Assembly (NCBI RefSeq): GCF_051014685.1
Contig: NW_027478522.1
Span: 868,001 to 932,000, forward strand
DNA: 64,000 bases
Direction: 5' to 3'
Source: Ptiloglossa arizonensis
Taxonomy: Eukaryota > Arthropoda > Insecta > Hymenoptera > Colletidae
The translations under genes were made by a program, and so were the position numbers. This document shows, one piece after another, positions 9,976 to 20,824 of the stretch (positions are counted from its first letter, which is position 1; the number at the start of each line of letters is the position of its first letter). The notes under the pieces were generated by a model. That model saw nothing but the letters and a program-made list of their open reading frames with translations. It was not told the origin of the DNA and did not search any database.

Positions 9976-12774
9976 ATTTTGAGTTTCTCAAACGTTTGTT
10001 ACCTCCAAACTGCCATATCTCGCGAACGGATTGACCAATCCACAAAATTTTTGTAGCATCTGAAAATAGAAACTCGCCCGATTACAACGGTATGTGTACT
10101 TTTCCCCTAGGCCGTTCCAGTTATTCGTTTCGAGCATCAGAACTGCGAAAATTTTGAGTTTCTCATCCGTTTCTTACCTCCAAACTGCCATATCTCGCGA
10201 ACGGATAGACCAATCCTCAAAATTTCTGTTGCATCTGAAAGTAGAGACTCGCCCGATTACAACAGTATGCGTACTTTTCCCCTAGGCCGTTCTAGTTATG
10301 CTTGTCGAGCATCAGAACTGCGAAAATTTTGAGTTTCTCAAGCGTTTCTTACTTCCAAACTGCCATATCTCGCGAACGGATTGACCAATCCACAAAATTT
10401 TAGTAGCATCTGAAAGTAGAAACTCGCCCGATTACAACGGTATGTGTACTTTTCCCCTAGGCCGTTCCAGTTATTCGTTTCGAGCATCAGAACTGCGAAA
10501 ATTTTGAGTTTCTCATCCGTTTCTTACCTCCAAACTGCCATATCTCGCGAACGGATAGACCAATCCTCAAAATTTCTGTTGCATCTGAAAGTAGAGACTC
10601 GCCCGATTACAACAGTATGCGTACTTTTCCCCTAGGCCGTTCTAGTTATCCGTTTCGAGCATCAGAACTGCGAAAATTTTGAGTTTCTCAACCGTTTCTT
10701 ACCTCCAAACTGCCATATCTCGCGAACGGATCGACGAATTCGCAAAATTTCTGTTGCATCTGAAAGTAGAAACTCGCCCGATTACAACGGTATGCGTACT
10801 TTTCCCCTAGGCCGTTCTAGTTATCCGTTTCGAGCATCAGAACTGCGAAAATTTTGAGTTTCTAATCCGTTTCTTACCTCCAAACTGCCATATCTCGCGA
10901 ACGGATAGACCAATCCTCAAAATTTCTGTTGCATCTGAAAGTAGAGACTCGCCCGATTACAACGGTATGTGTACTTTTCCCCTAGGCCGTTCCAGTTATT
11001 CGTTTCGAGCATCAGAACTGCGAAAATTTTGAGTTTCTCATCCGTTTCTTACCTCCAAACTGCCATATCTCGCGAACGGATAGACCAATCCTCAAAATTT
11101 CTGTTGCATCTGAAAGTAGAGACTCGCCCGATTACAACAGTATGCGTACTTTTCCCCTAGGCCGTTCTAGTTATGCTTGTCGAGCATCAGAACTGCGAAA
11201 ATTTTGAGTTTCTCAAGCGTTTCTTACTTCCAAACTGCCATATCTCGCGAACGGATTGACCAATCCACAAAATTTTAGTAGCATCTGAAAGTAGAAACTC
11301 GCCCGATTACAACGGTATGTGTACTTTTCCCCTAGGCCGTTCCAGTTATTCGTTTCGAGCATCAGAACTGCGAAAATTTTGAGTTTCTCATCCGTTTCTT
11401 ACCTCCAAACTGCCATATCTCGCGAACGGATAGACCAATCCTCAAAATTTCTGTTGCATCTGAAAGTAGAGACTCGCCCGATTACAACAGTATGCGTACT
11501 TTTCCCCTAGGCCGTTCTAGTTATCCGTTTCGAGCATCAGAACTGCGAAAATTTTGAGTTTCTCAACCGTTTCTTACCTCCAAACTGCCATATCTCGCGA
11601 ACGGATCGACGAATTCGCAAAATTTCTGTTGCATCTGAAAGTAGAAACTCGCCCGATTACAACGGTATGCGTACTTTCCCCTAGGCCGTTCTAGTTATCC
11701 GTTTCGAGCATCAGAACTGCGAAAATTTTGAGTTTCTAATCCGTTTCTTACCTCCAAACTGCCATATCTCGCGAACGGATAGACCAATCCTCAAAATTTC
11801 TGTTGCATCTGAAAGTAGAGACTCGCCCGATTACAACGGTATGCGTAATTTTCCCCTAGGCCGTTCTAGTTATTCGTTTCGAGCATCAGAACTGCGAAAA
11901 TTTTGAGTTTCTCAACCGTTTCTTACCTCCAAACTGCCATATCTCGCGAACGGATCGACGAATTCGCAAAATTTCTGTTGCATCTGAAAGTAGAAACTCG
12001 CCCGATTACAACGGTATGCGTACTTTTCCCCTAGGCCGTTCTAGTTATCCGTTTCGAGCATCAGAACTGCGAAAATTTTGAGTTTCTAATCCGTTTCTTA
12101 CCTCCAAACTGCCATATCTCGCGAACGGATTGATCAATCCGCAAAATTTCTGTTGCATGTGAAAGTAGATACTCGCCCGATTTCAACGGTATGCGTACTT
12201 TTCCCCTAGGCCGTTCTAGTTATGCTTGTCGAGCATCAGAACTGCGATAATTTTGAGTTTCTCAAGCGTTTCTTGCCTCCAAACACCCATATCTCGCGAA
12301 CGGATAGACCAATCCTCAAAATTTCTGTTGCATCTGAAAGTAGAGACTCGCCCGATTACAACAGTATGCGTACTTTTCCCCTAGGCCGTTCTAGTTATGC
12401 TTGTCGAGCATCAGAACTGCGAAAATTTTGAGTTTCTCAAGCGTTTCTTACTTCCAAACTGCCATATCTCGCGAACGGATTGACCAATCCACAAAATTTT
12501 TGTAGCATCTGAAAGTAGAAACTCGCCCGATTACAACGGTATGTGTACTATTCCCCTAGGCCGTTCCAGTTATTCGTTTCGAGCATCAGAACTGCGAAAA
12601 TTTTGAGTTTCTAATCCGTTTCTTACCTCCAAACTGCCATATCTCGCGAACGGATCGACGAATCTGCAAAATTTCTGTTGCATCTGAAAGTAGAAACTCG
12701 CCCGATTACAACGGTATGCGTACTTTTCCCCTAGGCCGTTCTAGTTATCCGTTTCGAGCATCAGAACTGCGAAA
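9976..12774 (+). repeat. HOR1 copy 7, 16 monomers (2799 bp)
   Basis: Order A B C B' D E~ B C B' D E D F' G C* J. The block B C B' D is present twice, joined by the chimeric E~ monomer (10851-11025) also seen in copy 4. One T is missing from the T-run at about 11675 (GTACTTTCCCC), which makes the unit 2799 rather than 2800 bp and shifts all later monomer starts by one. C* (12425) combines C-type left and A-type central states. Confidence 0.88.
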
Positions 12775-15224
12775 ATTTTGAGTTTCTCAAACGTTTGTTA
12801 CCTCCAAACTGCCATATCTCGCGAACGGATTGACCAATCCACAAAATTTTTGTAGCATCTGAAAGTAGAAACTCGCCCGATTACAACGGTATGTGTACTT
12901 TTCCCCTAGGCCGTTCCAGTTATTCGTTTCGAGCATCAGAACTGCGAAAATTTTGAGTTTCTCATCCGTTTCTTACCTCCAAACTGCCATATCTCGCGAA
13001 CGGATAGACCAATCCTCAAAATTTCTGTTGCATCTGAAAGTAGAGACTCGCCCGATTACAACAGTATGCGTACTTTTCCCCTAGGCCGTTCTAGTTATGC
13101 TTGTCGAGCATCAGAACTGCGATAATTTTGAGTTTCTCAAGCGTTTCTTACCTCCAACCACCCATATCTCGCGAACGGATAGACCAATCCTCAAAATTTC
13201 TGTTGCATCTGAAAGTAGAGACTCGCCCGATTACAACAGTATGCGTACTTTTCCCCTAGGCCGTTCTAGTTATGCTTGTCGAGCATCAGAACTGCGAAAA
13301 TTTTGAGTTTCTCAAGCGTTTCTTACTTCCAAACTGCCATATCTCGCGAACGGATTGACCAATCCACAAAATTTTAGTAGCATCTGAAAGTAGAAACTCG
13401 CCCGATTACAACGGTATGTGTACTTTTCCCCTAGGCCGTTCCAGTTATTCGTTTCGAGCATCAGAACTGCGAAAATTTTGAGTTTCTCATCCGTTTCTTA
13501 CCTCCAAACTGCCATATCTCGCGAACGGATAGACCAATCCTCAAAATTTCTGTTGCATCTGAAAGTAGAGACTCGCCCGATTACAACAGTATGCGTACTT
13601 TTCCCCTAGGCCGTTCTAGTTATCCGTTTCGAGCATCAGAACTGCGAAAATTTTGAGTTTCTCAACCGTTTCTTACCTCCAAACTGCCATATCTCGCGAA
13701 CGGATCGACGAATTCGCAAAATTTCTGTTGCATCTGAAAGTAGAGACTCGCCCGATTACAACGGTATGCGTAATTTTCCCCTAGGCCGTTCTAGTTATTC
13801 GTTTCGAGCATCAGAACTGCGAAAATTTTGAGTTTCTCAACCGTTTCTTACCTCCAAACTGCCATATCTCGCGAACGGATCGACGAATTCGCAAAATTTC
13901 TGTTGCATCTGAAAGTAGAAACTCGCCCGATTACAACGGTATGCGTACTTTTCCCCTAGGCCGTTCTAGTTATCCGTTTCGAGCATCAGAACTGCGAAAA
14001 TTTTGAGTTTCTAATCCGTTTCTTACCTCCAAACTGCCATATCTCGCGAACGGATTGATCAATCCGCAAAATTTCTGTTGCATCTGAAAGTAGATACTCG
14101 CCCGATTTCAACGGTATGCGTACTTTTCCCCTAGGCCGTTCTAGTTATGCTTGTCGAGCATCAGAACTGCGATAATTTTGAGTTTCTCAAGCGTTTCTTG
14201 CCTCCAAACACCCATATCTCGCGAACGGATAGACCAATCCTCAAAATTTCTGTTGCATCTGAAAGTAGAGACTCGCCCGATTACAACAGTATGCGTACTT
14301 TTCCCCTAGGCCGTTCTAGTTATGCTTGTCGAGCATCAGAACTGCGAAAATTTTGAGTTTCTCAAGCGTTTCTTACTTCCAAACTGCCATATCTCGCGAA
14401 CGGATTGACCAATCCACAAAATTTTTGTAGCATCTGAAAGTAGAAACTCGCCCGATTACAACGGTATGTGTACTTTTCCCCTAGGCCGTTCTAGTTATCC
14501 GTTTCGAGCATCAGAACTGCGAAAATTTTGAGTTTCTCAACCGTTTCTTACCTCCAAACTGCCATATCTCGCGAACGGATCGACGAATTCGCAAAATTTC
14601 TGTTGCATCTGAAAGTAGAAACTCGCCCGATTACAACGGTATGCGTACTTTTCCCCTAGGCCGTTCTAGTTATCCGTTTCGAGCATCAGAACTGCGAAAA
14701 TTTTGAGTTTCTAATCCGTTTCTTACCTCCAAACTGCCATATCTCGCGAACGGATAGACCAATCCTCAAAATTTCTGTTGCATCTGAAAGTAGAGACTCG
14801 CCCGATTACAACGGTATGCGTAATTTTCCCCTAGGCCGTTCTAGTTATTCGTTTCGAGCATCAGAACTGCGAAAATTTTGAGTTTCTCAACCGTTTCTTA
14901 CCTCCAAACTGCCATATCTCGCGAACGGATCGACGAATTCGCAAAATTTCTGTTGCATCTGAAAGTAGAAACTCGCCCGATTACAACGGTATGTGTACTA
15001 TTCCCCTAGGCCGTTCCAGTTATTCGTTTCGAGCATCAGAACTGCGAAAATTTTGAGTTTCTAATCCGTTTCTTACCTCCAAACTGCCATATCTCGCGAA
15101 CGGATCGACGAATCTGCAAAATTTCTGTTGCATCTGAAAGTAGAAACTCGCCCGATTACAACGGTATGCGTACTTTTCCCCTAGGCCGTTCTAGTTATCC
15201 GTTTCGAGCATCAGAACTGCGAAA
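12775..15224 (+). repeat. HOR1 copy 8, 14 monomers in altered order
   Basis: Order A B G' C B' D/E D F' G C* D E D/H J. It has the length of the canonical unit but not its order. The monomer at 13650-13824 has a D-type left part (TCGACGAATTCGC) and an E-type right part (GAGACT, TAATTTTC). The one at 14875-15049 is D on the left and H on the right (CGGTATGTG, ACTATTCC, TCCAG). So the 2450 bp length here is coincidental, produced by several deletions and duplications. Confidence 0.85.
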
Positions 15225-16099
15225 ATTTTGAGTTTCTCAAACGTTTGTTACCTCCAAACTGCCATATCTCGCGAACGGATTGACCAATCCACAAAATTTT
15301 TGTAGCATCTGAAAGTAGAAACTCGCCCGATTACAACGGTATGTGTACTTTTCCCCTAGGCCGTTCCAGTTATTCGTTTCGAGCATCAGAACTGCGAAAA
15401 TTTTGAGTTTCTCATCCGTTTCTTACCTCCAAACTGCCATATCTCGCGAACGGATAGACCAATCCTCAAAATTTCTGTTGCATCTGAAAGTAGAGACTCG
15501 CCCGATTACAACAGTATGCGTACTTTTCCCCTAGGCCGTTCTAGTTATGCTTGTCGAGCATCAGAACTGCGATAATTTTGAGTTTCTCAAGCGTTTCTTA
15601 CCTCCAAACACCCATATCTCGCGAACGGATAGACCAATCCTCAAAATTTCTGTTGCATCTGAAAGTAGAGACTCGCCCGATTACAACAGTATGCGTACTT
15701 TTCCCCTAGGCCGTTCTAGTTATGCTTGTCGAGCATCAGAACTGCGAAAATTTTGAGTTTCTCAAGCGTTTCTTACCTCCAAACTGCCATATCTCGCGAA
15801 CGGATTGACCAATCCGCAAAATTTCTGTTGCATCTGAAAGTAGAAACTCGCCCGATTACAACGGTATGTGTACTATTCCCCTAGGCCGTTCCAGTTATTC
15901 GTTTCGAGCATCAGAACTTCGAAAATTTTGAGTTTCTAATCCGTTTCTTACCTCCAAACTGCCATATCTCGCGGACGGATCGACGAATCTGCAAAATTTC
16001 TGTTGCATCTGAAAGTAGAAACTCGCCCGATTACAACGGTATGCGTACTTTTCCCCTAGGCCGTTCTAGTTATCCGTTTCGAGCATCAGAACTGCGAAA
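15225..16099 (+). repeat. HOR1 copy 9, 5 monomers
   Basis: Order A B G' H J, as in copy 6. The J monomer again carries CGCGGACGG (15971), the variant of copy 1 monomer 14, so this variant moved between distant copies or predates their separation. Confidence 0.9.
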
Positions 16100-16449
16100 A
16101 TTTTGAGTTTCTCAAACGTTTGTTACCTCCAAACTGCCATATCTCGCGAACGGATTGACCAATCCACAAAATTTTTGTAGCATCTGAAAGTAGAAACTCG
16201 CCCGATTACAACGGTATGTGTACTTTTCCCCTAGGCCGTTCCAGTTATTCGTTTCGAGCATCAGAACTGCGAAAATTTTGAGTTTGTCATCCGTTTCTTA
16301 CCTCCAAACTGCCATATCTCGCGAACGGATAGACCAATCCTCAAAATTTCTGTTGCATCTGAAAGTAGAGACTCGCCCGATTACAACGGTATGCGTACTT
16401 TTCCCCTAGGCCGTTCTAGTTATCCGTTTCGAGCATCAGAACTGCGAAA
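16100..16449 (+). repeat. HOR1 terminal fragment, 2 monomers
   Basis: An A monomer and a B monomer. The B monomer has the private variant AGTTTGTCATCC (16281-16292) and ends with the CGGTATGCG, TCTAG, ATCCGTTT states instead of the usual ones. It is followed by monomers of the next family. Confidence 0.85.
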
Positions 16450-17324
16450 ATTTTGAGTTTCTCAAACGTTTGTTACCTCCAAACTGCCATATCTCGCGAA
16501 CGGATTGACCAATCCGCAAAATTTTTGTTGCATCTGAAAGTAGAAACTCGCCCGATTACAACGGTATGTGTACTATTCCCCTAGGCCGTTCTAGTTATTC
16601 GTTTCGAGCATCAGGACTGTGAAAATTTTGAGTTTCTCAAACGTTTGTTACCTCCAAACTGCCATATCTCGCGAACGGATTGACCAATCCGCAAAATTTT
16701 TGTTGCATCTGAAAGTAGAAACTCGCCCGATTACAACGGTATGTGTACTTTTCCCCTAGGCCGTTCCAGTTATTCGTTTCGAGCATCAGAACTGCGAAAA
16801 TTTTGAGTTTCTAATCCGTTTCTTACCTCCAAACTGCCATATCTCGCGAACGGATAGACCAATCCTCAAAATTTCTGTTGCATCTGAAAGTAGAGACTCG
16901 CCCGATTACAACAGTATGCGTACTTTTCCCCTAGGCCGTTCTAGTTATCCGTTTCGAGCATCAGAACTGCGAAAATTTTGAGTTTCTCAAACGTTTGTTA
17001 CCTCCAAACTGCCATATCTCGCGAACGGATTGACCAATCCGCAAAATTTTTGTTGCATCTGAAAGTAGAAACTCGCCCGATTACAACGGTATGTGTACTA
17101 TTCCCCTAGGCCGTTCTAGTTATTCGTTTCGAGCATCAGGACTGTGAAAATTTTGAGTTTCTCAAACGTTTGTTACCTCCAAACTGCCATATCTCGCGAA
17201 CGGATTGACCAATCCGCAAAATTTTTGTTGCATCTGAAAGTAGAAACTCGCCCGATTACAACGGTATGTGTACTTTTCCCCTAGGCCGTTCCAGTTATTC
17301 GTTTCGAGCATCAGAACTGCGAAA
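16450..17324 (+). repeat. Transition block, 5 monomers (K K2 E'' K K2)
   Basis: K has CAAACGTTTG with TTTTGTTGC and ends CATCAGGACTGTG. K2 follows with the ordinary CATCAGAACTGCG end. The trio K-K2-E'' (16450-16974) is followed by K-K2 again at an offset of 525 bp. These two monomers close each HOR2 unit further on, so this block looks like the end of an HOR2 unit joined to HOR1. Confidence 0.85.
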
Positions 17325-19949
17325 ATTTTGAGTTTCTAATCCGTTTCTTACCTCCAAACTGCCATATCTCGCGAACGGATAGACCAATCCTCAAAATTTC
17401 TGTTGCATCTGAAACTAGAGACTCGCCCGATTACGACAGTGTGCGTACTTTTCCCCTAGGCCGTTCTAGTTATGCTTGTCGAGCATGAGAGCTACGAAAA
17501 TTTTGAGTTTCTCAAGCGTTTCTTACATCCAAACGGCCATATCTCGCGAACGGATTGAACAATCCGCAAAATTTCTGTTGCATCTGAAAGTAGAAACTCG
17601 CCCGATTACAACGGTATGCGTACTTTTCCCCTAGGCCTTTCTGGTTATTCATTTCGAGCATCAGAACTGCGAAAATTTTGAGTTGCTCAAGCGTTTCTTA
17701 CCTCCAAACTGCCATATCTCGCGAAAGGATTGACCATTCCGCAATACTTCTGTTGCATCTGAAAGTAGAAACTCGCCCGATTACAACGGTATGCGTACTT
17801 TTCACCTAGGCCGTTCTAGTTATTCATTTCGAGCATCAGAACTGCGAAAATTTTGAGTTTCTCAACCGTTTCTTACATCCAAACTGCCATATCTCGCGAA
17901 CGGATTGACCAATCCGCAAAATTTCTGTTGCATCTGAAAGTAGAAACTCGCTCGACTACAACGGTATGCGTACTTTTCCCCTAGGCCGTTCTAGTTATCC
18001 GTTTCGAGCATCAGAACTGCGAAAATTTTGAGTTTATCAAACGTTTGTTACCTCCAAACTGCCATATGTCGCGAACGGATTGACCAATCCGCAAAATTTT
18101 TGTTGCATCTGAAAGTAGAAACTCGCCCGATTACAACGGTATGTGTACTTTTCCCCTAGGCCGTTCCAGTTATTCGTTTCGAGCATCAGGACTGTGAAAA
18201 TTTTGCGTTTCTCAACCGTTTCTTACCTCCAAACTGCCATATCTCGCGAACGGATTGACCAATCCGCAAAATTTCTGTTGCATCTGAAAGTAGAAACTCG
18301 CCCGATTACAACGGTATGCGTAATTTTCCCCTAGGCCGTTCTAGTTATTCGTTTCGAGCATCAGAACTGCGAAAATTTTGAGTTTCTCAACCGTTTCTTA
18401 CCTCCAAACTGCCTTATCTCGCGAACGGATCGACGAATTCGCAAAATTTCTGTTGCGTCTGAAAGTAGAAACTCGCCCGATTACAACGGTATGCGTACTT
18501 TTCCCCTAGGCCGTTCTAGTTATCCGTTTCGAGCATCAGAACTGCGAAAATTTTGAGTTTCTAATCCGTTTCTTACCTCCAAACTGCCATATCTCGCGAA
18601 CGGATTGATCAATCCGCAAAATTTCTGTTGCATCTGAAAGTAGATACACGCCCGATTTCAACGGTATGCGTACTTTTCCCCTAGGCCGTTCTAGTTATGC
18701 TTGTCGAGCATCAGAACTGCGATAATTTTGAGTTTCTCAAGCGTTTCTTGCCTCCAAACACCCATATCTCGCGAACGGATAGACCAATCCTCAAAATTTC
18801 TGTTGCATCTGAAAGTAGAGACTCGCCCGATTACAACAGTATGCGTACTTTTCCCCTAGGCCGTTCTAGTTATGCTTGTCGAGCATCAGAACTGCGAAAA
18901 TTTTGAGTTTCTCAAGCGTTTCTTACCTCCAAACTGCCATATCTCGCGAACGGATTGACCAATCCGCAAAATTTCTGTTGCATCTGAAAGTAGAAACTCG
19001 CCCGATTACAACGGTATGTGTACTATTCCCCTAGGCCGTTCCAGTTATTCGTTTCGAGCATCAGAACTGCGAAAATTTTGAGTTTCTAATCCGTTTCTTA
19101 CCTCCAAACTGCCATATCTCGCGAACGGATAGACCAATCCTCAAAATTTCTGTTGCATCTGAAAGTAGAGACTCGCCCGATTACAACAGTATGCGTACTT
19201 TTCCCCTAGGCCGTTCTAGTTATGCTTGTCGAGCATCAGAACTGCGAAAATTTTGAGTTTCTCAAGCGTTTCTTACTTCCAAACTGCCATATCTCGCGAA
19301 CGGATTGACCAATCCACAAAATTTTTGTAGCATCTGAAAGTAGAAACTCGCCCGATTACAACGGTATGTGTACTTTTCCCCTAGGCCGTTCCAGTTATTC
19401 GTTTCGAGCATCAGAACTGCGAAAATTTTGAGTTTCTCATCCGTTTCTTACCTCCAAACTGCCATATCTCGCGAACGGATAGACCAATCCTCAAAATTTC
19501 TGTTGCATCTGAAGGTAGAGACTCGCCCGATTACAACAGTATGCGTACTTTTCCCCTAGGCCGTTCTAGTTATCCGTTTCGAGCATCAGAACTGCGAAAA
19601 TTTTGAGTTTCTCAAACGTTTGTTACCTCCAATCTGCCATATCTCGCGAACGGATTGACCAATCCGCAAAATTTTTGTTGCATCTGAAAGTAGAAACTCG
19701 CCCGATTACAACGGTATGTGTACTATTCCCCTAGGCCGTTCTAGTTATTCGTTTCGAGCATCAGGACTGTGAAAATTTTGAGTTTCTCAAACGTTTGTTA
19801 CCTCCAAACTGCCATATCTCGCGAACGGATTGACCAATCCGCAAAATTTTTGTTGCATCTGAAAGTAGAAACTCGCCCGATTACAACGGTATGTGTACTT
19901 TTCCCCTAGGCCGTTCCAGTTATTCGTTTCGAGCATCAGAACTGCGAAA
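17325..19949 (+). repeat. HOR2 copy 1, 15 monomers (2625 bp)
   Basis: Order L M N O P Q R F' G H E'' C' B' K K2. L has GAAACTAGAG, TACGACAGTGTGCG and GCATGAGAGCTACG. M has CATCCAAACGGCC, TTGAACAATCC and GGCCTTTCTGG. N has GTTGCTCAAGCG, GCGAAAGGATTG and GCAATACTTCTG. O has GCTCGACTACAACGG. P has TTTATCAAACG and ATATGTCGCG and ends CAGGACTGTG. Q has TTTTGCGTTTC and TAATTTTCC. R has GCCTTATCTCGCG and TTGCGTCTG. The six monomers F' to B' (18550-19599) are of HOR1 types, so the unit is a composite of a new nine-monomer block and an HOR1 block. Confidence 0.9.
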
Positions 19950-20824
19950 ATTTTGAGTTTCTAATCCGTTTCTTACCTCCAAACTGCCATATCTCGCGAA
20001 CGGATAGACCAATCCTCAAAATTTCTGTTGCATCTGAAACTAGAGACTCGCCCGATTACGACAGTGTGCGTACTTTTCCCCTAGGCCGTTCTAGTTATGC
20101 TTGTCGAGCATGAGAGCTACGAAAATTTTGAGTTTCTCAAGCGTTTCTTACATCCAAACGGCCATATCTCGCGAACGGATTGAACAATCCGCAAAATTTC
20201 TGTTGCATCTGAAAGTAGAAACTCGCCCGATTACAACGGTATGCGTACTTTTCCCCTAGGCCTTTCTGGTTATTCATTTCGAGCATCAGAACTGCGAAAA
20301 TTTTGAGTTGATCAAGCGTTTCTTACCTCCAAACTGCCATATCTCGCGAAAGGATTGACCATTCCGCAATACTTCTGTTGCATCTGAAAGTAGAAACTCG
20401 CCCGATTACAACGGTATGCGTACTTTTCACCTAGGCCGTTCTAGTTATTCATTTCGAGCATCAGAACTGCGAAAATTTTGAGTTTCTCAAACGTTTGTTA
20501 CCTCCAAACTGCCATATCTCGCGAACGGATTGACCAATCCGCAAAATTTTTGTTGCATCTGAAAGTAGAAACTCGCCCGATTACAACGGTATGTGTACTA
20601 TTCCCCTAGGCCGTTCTAGTTATTCGTTTCGAGCATCAGGACTGTGAAAATTTTGAGTTTCTCAAACGTTTGTTACCTCCAAACTGCCATATCTCGCGAA
20701 CGGATTGACCAATCCGCAAAATTTTTGTTGCATCTGAAAGTAGAAACTCGCCCGATTACAACGGTATGTGTACTTTTCCCCTAGGCCGTTCCAGTTATTC
20801 GTTTCGAGCATCAGAACTGCGAAA
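19950..20824 (+). repeat. HOR2 copy 2, 5 monomers
   Basis: Order L M N K K2: the ten monomers O to B' are missing. N here reads GTTGATCAAGCG instead of GTTGCTCAAGCG; the same variant recurs in copy 4 (23808). Confidence 0.9.

Larger units (their letters stand above)
1..16449 (+). repeat. HOR1 array: 14-monomer higher-order repeat and deleted derivatives
   Basis: Monomers of the same type recur at multiples of 175 bp rather than every monomer. The full unit runs A (CAAACGTTTG, TTTGTAG), B (CATCCG, TAGACC, GAGACT), C (CAAGCG, ACTTCC, TTAGTAG), B' (B ending ATCCGTTT), D (TCGACGAATTCGC), E (AATCCG, TAATTTTC), D, F (TTGATCAATCC, GATACT, GCGATAA), G (TTGCCTCC, ACACCC), H (CAAGCG, ACTATTCC), I, G' , H, J (AATCCG, GAATCTGC). 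Type A opens units at 1, 2451, 4901, 6126, 7876, 9101, 9976, 12775, 15225 and 16100. The family ends where CATCAGGACTGTG monomers first appear, in the unit starting at 16450. Confidence 0.92.
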
